The position numbers and the translations under genes were made by a program. From positions 1 to 25,990 of the forward strand of contig JASHVW010000296.1 in assembly GCA_030044395.1 (NCBI GenBank): a DNA stretch of 25,990 nt, given 5' to 3'. How positions within the stretch are numbered: the first letter of the stretch is position 1; each line of letters opens with the position of its first letter. Source of the stretch: Verrucomicrobiia bacterium (GTDB taxonomy: Bacteria; Verrucomicrobiota; Verrucomicrobiia; Limisphaerales; UBA11358). Shown one piece after another: positions 24,710-25,990 of the stretch. The notes beneath the pieces are model-generated. The model searched no databases. It was not told the DNA's origin and was given only the letters and a program-made list of their open reading frames with translations.

Positions 24710-25477
24710 TTATGCCCCTTTCGCACCCGATTTTCTTGGCATCTCGTTGGAACTTTTTGGCAGCGGCCCTTTGCCAGTTCGCAACACTTCTGTCAACTGG
24801 GCCAGTGCGTCGGGCGCAGTCCCAAGCTGGCCGTAGGCGCGAATGGTTTCCTCAACTTCATAAGCCACGCGGCGCAAGGTCACTACGCCCTCGTCCCAGA
24901 CCGCGTACGCTGCTTGCGGGTCGCCATGTTGCGGCAAACCGACACTACCCGGGTTGACAATTAGGGTCTTCATTAGACGCGTCTCCATCGGAAGATGCGT
25001 GTGACCAAGAAAAAGAAAATCCGGCAGCCCCGCCGCTGCCACTTCTGCGTTCCATAGCGGCGACGGCGCCGTTTCTGCCAGGCAGCCGTAGAGTGGTTCG
25101 CTGGGAATCGCGTGGCAGGCGAAGCATTTCGCGCCTTTCCATTCGAAGCGGCGCGATGGTTGAAGTTCAGCAAGAAATTCCTTCAGTTCCGATGCAAGTG
25201 ACTTCTCGCTGACCAACTGCGTCGCCGCCGCCAACGCCGCGAACCTGGGCGAACAGAGTGGGTCTTCGTTGAGAGCAACCGCGCGGTCGTGATTTCCCTG
25301 AATCACCCATGCGGGCGGCACGAGTTCTTTCGCCCAAGCCACGCATTCGGCGGGCTGCGGGCCGAAATTGACGAGGTCGCCCAGACAAAGAATTCGGTCG
25401 GCGTCCGATTCAGCTTCGAGAACGGCACGGAGGGCTGGCCAATTGCCATGAACGTCTGAGATGATGAGAATCTTCAT
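24710..25477 (-). CDS. Metallophosphoesterase MPE-C (YfcE/MJ0936-like)
   Basis: A 255-residue calcineurin-like phosphoesterase with DVHGNW (8-13), GDLVNFGP, QGNHDR, CFACH, GHTH in FLFLGHTHLPMETRL, and the NPGSVGLP signature after it. All expected metal ligands are present. It is the closest paralogue of MPE-A and of the MPE-B domain. Its ATG is the one directly governed by riboswitch C (GGTAG, CGAGTT, ATG), with no leader ORF between; this shows which start codon the RNA element controls. First gene of unit C. The basic tail (SNEMPRKSGAKG) has no known motif. Substrate unknown. Confidence 0.88.
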   Translation of the reverse strand: MKILIISDVHGNWPALRAVLEAESDADRILCLGDLVNFGPQPAECVAWAKELVPPAWVIQGNHDRAVALNEDPLCSPRFAALAAATQLVSEKSLASELKEFLAELQPSRRFEWKGAKCFACHAIPSEPLYGCLAETAPSPLWNAEVAAAGLPDFLFLGHTHLPMETRLMKTLIVNPGSVGLPQHGDPQAAYAVWDEGVVTLRRVAYEVEETIRAYGQLGTAPDALAQLTEVLRTGKGPLPKSSNEMPRKSGAKGA

Positions 25478-25563
25478 AACTCGCTACCAATTCATTTCTG
25501 TTTCGGTAGGAATTATCAGCCGGAGTGGCGTTTTCCCACGGGCGGGAGGCAAATTCCATTGCC
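25478..25563 (-). ncRNA. Fluoride (crcB)-type riboswitch-like RNA, copy C
   Basis: On the minus strand: GGCAATGGAATTTGCC (stem GGCA/TGCC, pseudoknot strand GGAATT), an inserted hairpin TCCC-GCCCGT-GGGA, then AAAC, GCC-ACTCC-GGC, TGAT, AATTCC and TACC (ending 25505). This has the best fit to the fluoride aptamer: AAUG after the first stem strand, AAAC before the second stem, UGAU after it, CUAC at the end, and a perfect six-pair pseudoknot in which the G-C pair of known RNAs becomes A-U. CTACC can alternatively pair with GGTAG (25484-25488), 6 nt before ATG 25477, suggesting translational control that ligand binding would relieve. Confidence 0.68.
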
Positions 25564-25569
25564 ACATTC

Positions 25570-25597
25570 AGTATAGCATTTGCCTTTTTAATGGCAA
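25570..25597 (-). promoter_or_regulatory. Promoter of unit C
   Basis: Minus-strand TTGCCA (25592-25597), a 16-bp spacer and TATACT (25570-25575), both five of six to consensus. The predicted +1 is 25563, exactly the first G of the riboswitch. This is the strongest of the three copies. Confidence 0.65.
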
Positions 25598-25640
25598 GTG
25601 CGTCGAGGTCTTTTTGGCGCCGGAACCGCTCATGTTGCGA

Positions 25641-25990
25641 TTACGAATTGTCCGGCGGTTTTGGTTGGCGAGGGGAATTGGCATCCGTGCCGCTGGCAAG
25701 GTAATTGTCCAAGCCGCCGAGCAGTGTGCTCAGTTCCGACGTAATCCGGTTGAGTGTTTGCTTGTCAAGTTCCGAAAGTTCGCCGTAGGCTTTCATGTGT
25801 TTAGGCTCCATTTCCACAATGGCGATGTCGGCGAACGCGATGTGGTTGCGAGCCGCCCAGATCGCGCCGGAAATCGGCGATTTCGGTGAAATGTTCAGTT
25901 CGCCCAAGAGACGGCGCGTGGTTTCGCGCACACGCATGAGGTAATCGTGCATCACTTCGCGCTGGGCCGGTGTGGAATCCTGCGTGTAAT
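25641..25990 (-). CDS. Helical protein of unknown function (5' end outside window)
   Basis: The frame is open from the right window edge to TAA at 25641-25643, giving at least 115 residues. Internal GTG 25955 and ATG 25952 exist, but the residues upstream (YTQDSTPAQREV) read naturally into the rest, so the true start is probably beyond the window. The visible part is alpha-helical and charged (YLMRVRETTRRLLGELNI; a later DKQTLNRITSELSTLLGGLD) with a polar Pro-rich tail. No family recognised. Its stop is 44 bp from the -35 box of unit C. Confidence 0.6.
   Translation of the reverse strand, partial: YTQDSTPAQREVMHDYLMRVRETTRRLLGELNISPKSPISGAIWAARNHIAFADIAIVEMEPKHMKAYGELSELDKQTLNRITSELSTLLGGLDNYLASGTDANSPRQPKPPDNS

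Noticed and set aside
10376..25563. Anti-phage defence island (dynamin-like GTPases, phosphoesterases)
   Set aside because: No recognised defence signature, integrase or mobile element accompanies them, and neighbours such as thrH and an M20 peptidase are metabolic.

Overview
The window is bacterial and fits Verrucomicrobiota best. That is an inference from protein types, not from a marker gene: a GloVer tandem-repeat secreted protein, a giant carboxypeptidase-regulatory-like repeat protein, a zinc-ribbon/proline-rich/membrane-anchored LolA-like protein and a DUF2934 protein. No rRNA, tRNA, CRISPR array or transposase was seen.

Left part (1-10379): a 3'-truncated zinc-ribbon/LolA-like membrane protein (minus strand), a secreted beta-propeller-like protein, a ribD-ribE riboflavin pair, a DUF892 ferritin-like protein, a 1089-residue exported repeat protein and a seven-repeat GloVer protein. 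This part looks like ordinary chromosome.

Right part (25597 down to 10376): about 15 kb, all on the minus strand, that splits into three transcription units. Each unit starts with the same compact cassette: a sigma70-type promoter, a structured RNA of about 60 nt beginning at or within 1 nt of the predicted transcription start, a switching hairpin, then an invariant CGAGTT spacer and an ATG. The RNA has GGCA/TGCC stem pairing, a loop-to-downstream pseudoknot (GGAATT with AATTCC), a GCC/GGC stem and the terminal signature T(G/A)AT-N6-TAC. This is the layout of the fluoride (crcB) riboswitch, with an extra covarying hairpin inserted. Its identity as a fluoride sensor is inferred from motifs and was not tested.

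Unit C (promoter at 25570-25597) encodes metallophosphoesterase MPE-C, an MPE-B::dimeric dUTPase-like fusion, a dynamin-like GTPase and an FGE-sulfatase-fold protein. Unit A (promoter at 21009-21036) encodes a 74-codon leader ORF, DUF2934, possibly a 79-codon ORF, an M20 peptidase, a CMAS-type methyltransferase, a small unknown protein, a ThrH-type phosphoserine phosphatase and an MFS transporter. Unit B (promoter at 15571-15599) encodes a 41-codon leader ORF, MPE-A, a second FGE-fold protein, a 75-residue protein, a zinc-ribbon protein and a second dynamin-like GTPase fused to a DUF6062-like Cys/His domain.

Units B and C therefore carry duplicated MPE + FGE-fold + dynamin-like GTPase modules under the same RNA element. 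The proposed system is a riboswitch-controlled regulon pairing metal-dependent phosphohydrolases (a class often inhibited by fluoride) with membrane-remodelling GTPases and a transporter, with no recognisable CrcB or EriC-F exporter in the window. The functional link is inference.
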